Source: Dehalococcoidia bacterium (GTDB lineage: Bacteria > Chloroflexota > Dehalococcoidia > GIF9 > AB-539-J10). From it: a DNA stretch of 6,862 nt. Position numbers and translations under genes: made by a program. Positions 5,520 to 6,862 of the stretch are shown here, one piece after another. Below the pieces are notes generated by a model that saw only the letters and a program-made list of their open reading frames with translations, made no database searches and was not told the DNA's origin. How positions within the stretch are numbered: the first letter of the stretch is position 1; every line of letters starts with the position of its first letter. The DNA is taken from positions 1 through 6,862 of the forward strand of contig JAUWFX010000101.1 in NCBI GenBank assembly GCA_030606765.1. The letters are read 5' to 3'.

Positions 5520-6862
5520 ATGAATCTGGCAAATAGAAATCTGGTGACCATAGACGATTTATCCAACGGGGAAATCGAGGCGCTGTTTTGCTTAGCAGAC
5601 GAGATGGCGAACTCCCCAAATGAGCAGGCCGGACTATGCCATGGGAAGATCATGGCCAGCTTGTTTTTTGAGCCAAGCACCAGGACGAGGCTGTCTTTTG
5701 AAGCTGGGATGCTCCGACTCGGAGGTCGTGTCATAACTGCCGTGGACATAGGGGCAAGCTCCCTGGCCAAAGGCGAGAGCATTGCTGATATGGCGAAAGT
5801 GGTCGGGAGCTATGCCGATATAATTGTTATCAGACATCCATGGGAAGGAGCAGCCAGGGTGGTTGCCGATTACGCTGGCATCCCGGTGATAAATGCTGGC
5901 GACGGGAGCCATGAACACCCCACCCAAACCTTGTGCGACCTCTACACCATTAGAAAAGAAAGGCAGACCGTTAAGGGGCTCAGAATTGCTCTGTGGGGAG
6001 ACTTGAAACATGGGCGAACAGTTCATTCCCTGATCTATGCCTTAGCCAGGTTTGGTGCCACTATCCTTTTCTGCCCCGGCCCAGAGCTTGAGATGCCGGA
6101 GCATGTCCTAAGGAGACTAAGCACAGAATATAAAGGTGAACTAAAAAGATGCAGGGATCTGAACCAAGAACTTGAAAGGGGGCTCTTCCCTATCGATGCC
6201 ATATACATGACTCCAGCCAGCCCACATCAACTTGCCATGCTGCCTGACATAAGTATCCGAGTGGAACTGAAGGCGGGGGTTGACGCCCTTTATGTCACCA
6301 GGCTTCAAAAGGAAAGGCAAGCGCCCACGGTGGAGGAACAAGGACTGAAAAAAGGCTACCCTGTGGTAGATAAAAAACTCCTTAAAGGAAAGGAGTTTAA
6401 GAAAACACTTGTTATGCATCCGCTACCCCGTGTTGATGAGTTGACCCATGAGGTGGATGCTGACCCCAGGAGCATGTATTTCAAGCAGGCAGCTTACGGG
6501 ATGCCCGTCAGAATGGCGCTCCTGGCCCTCTTATTGGGCGCCAAGGAAGTCACAATTCCTGAAGAAGAGGATTCCTTTGTCCGGAAGGTAGATTATCCCG
6601 TTTATAAGCGAGATTCCAGGGTTAAGTGCCCTAATATAAAGTGTGTCTCAAACCAGGAAACAGAAGTAAGATACATAAAGCCTGAGTTCAAAATAGTAAG
6701 TCGCGAGCCTTTAACGTTGCAGTGTGTCTATTGCGACCATGAGCTTCATCCTCGATATGTCGCCAGTTCAGAGTGGCATCAAAGGAAGTTGGAGAGCAAG
6801 AAATATCACAGCGCTGATAGCCACTTTGCTCGGAAGATTAAACCAGAGAATCTGATTATTTT
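5520..6862 (+). CDS. pyrB: Aspartate carbamoyltransferase catalytic chain fused to a PyrI-type zinc domain, C-terminus cut by window edge
   Basis: The enzyme joins carbamoyl phosphate and aspartate to give carbamoyl-aspartate, the committed step of pyrimidine synthesis. The frame starts at ATG 5520 and is still open at the right edge (447 full codons); the E. coli catalytic chain has about 310. Catalytic motifs are complete: FEPSTRTRLSFE (50-61), SSLAKGES (80-87), RHP (105-107), NAGDGSHEHPTQTL (125-138), GDLKHGRTVHS (160-170), TRLQKER (260-266) and HPLPRVDE (300-307). Between R166 and R261 there are about 33 more residues than in E. coli, containing a near-repeat of the strand before TRLQKER. 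After the catalytic part, CPNIKC (370-375) and CVYC (402-405) reproduce the zinc knuckle of PyrI (CPNxxC, CxYC). Only 28 residues separate it from the catalytic end near 342, too few for PyrI's nucleotide-binding domain. At least 40 basic and polar residues follow the zinc site. Confidence 0.92.
   Translation, partial: MNLANRNLVTIDDLSNGEIEALFCLADEMANSPNEQAGLCHGKIMASLFFEPSTRTRLSFEAGMLRLGGRVITAVDIGASSLAKGESIADMAKVVGSYADIIVIRHPWEGAARVVADYAGIPVINAGDGSHEHPTQTLCDLYTIRKERQTVKGLRIALWGDLKHGRTVHSLIYALARFGATILFCPGPELEMPEHVLRRLSTEYKGELKRCRDLNQELERGLFPIDAIYMTPASPHQLAMLPDISIRVELKAGVDALYVTRLQKERQAPTVEEQGLKKGYPVVDKKLLKGKEFKKTLVMHPLPRVDELTHEVDADPRSMYFKQAAYGMPVRMALLALLLGAKEVTIPEEEDSFVRKVDYPVYKRDSRVKCPNIKCVSNQETEVRYIKPEFKIVSREPLTLQCVYCDHELHPRYVASSEWHQRKLESKKYHSADSHFARKIKPENLII

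Overview
The window is a compact stretch of bacterial chromosome of roughly balanced base composition. It has two housekeeping blocks: a cell-division block (mraZ-rsmH-ftsA-ftsZ, about 860-4690) and the start of a pyrimidine-biosynthesis operon (pyrR-pyrB, about 4790 to the right edge). A leftward trmD, cut by the left edge, diverges from the division block. No mobile element, tRNA, rRNA or CRISPR array was seen. The lineage cannot be fixed from sequence alone. A division cluster with no peptidoglycan genes, strong GGAGG ribosome sites and Bacillus-type PyrR attenuation would fit a Chloroflexota (Dehalococcoidia-like) genome. That is a low-confidence inference.

Left part (1-861): the N-terminal 180 codons of TrmD lie on the minus strand, followed by a 320-bp divergent intergenic region. 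That region carries a clear sigma-70-type promoter for mraZ (TTGACA, 16 bp, TATAAT). G-rich repeats at the predicted transcription start look like the MraZ autoregulatory operator.

Middle part (862-4687): mraZ and rsmH are 3 bp apart, ftsA follows after 30 bp and ftsZ after 19 bp, so one transcript is likely. The usual ftsL, ftsI, mur, mraY, ftsW and ftsQ genes are absent between rsmH and ftsA. FtsZ has a very short linker and its FtsA-binding-like peptide is followed by a further tail. A long hairpin closes the block.

Right part (4793-6862): an extended -10 promoter starts a leader of about 110 nt with all parts of a PyrR attenuator: a PyrR-binding anti-antiterminator, an 11-bp antiterminator pairing and an intrinsic terminator. 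The terminator stem also contains the pyrR Shine-Dalgarno sequence, and a possible 25-codon leader ORF crosses it and ends just inside pyrR. So one element may control both transcription and translation.

The most unusual gene is pyrB. Its catalytic aspartate carbamoyltransferase part carries about 33 extra residues with an internal repeat. It is fused in frame to a four-cysteine zinc domain like the C-terminal half of PyrI, but there is no room for the nucleotide-binding allosteric domain. The reading frame continues past the window. Together the right-hand genes suggest that pyrimidine control rests on PyrR and RNA rather than on classical ATP/CTP allostery of the enzyme.
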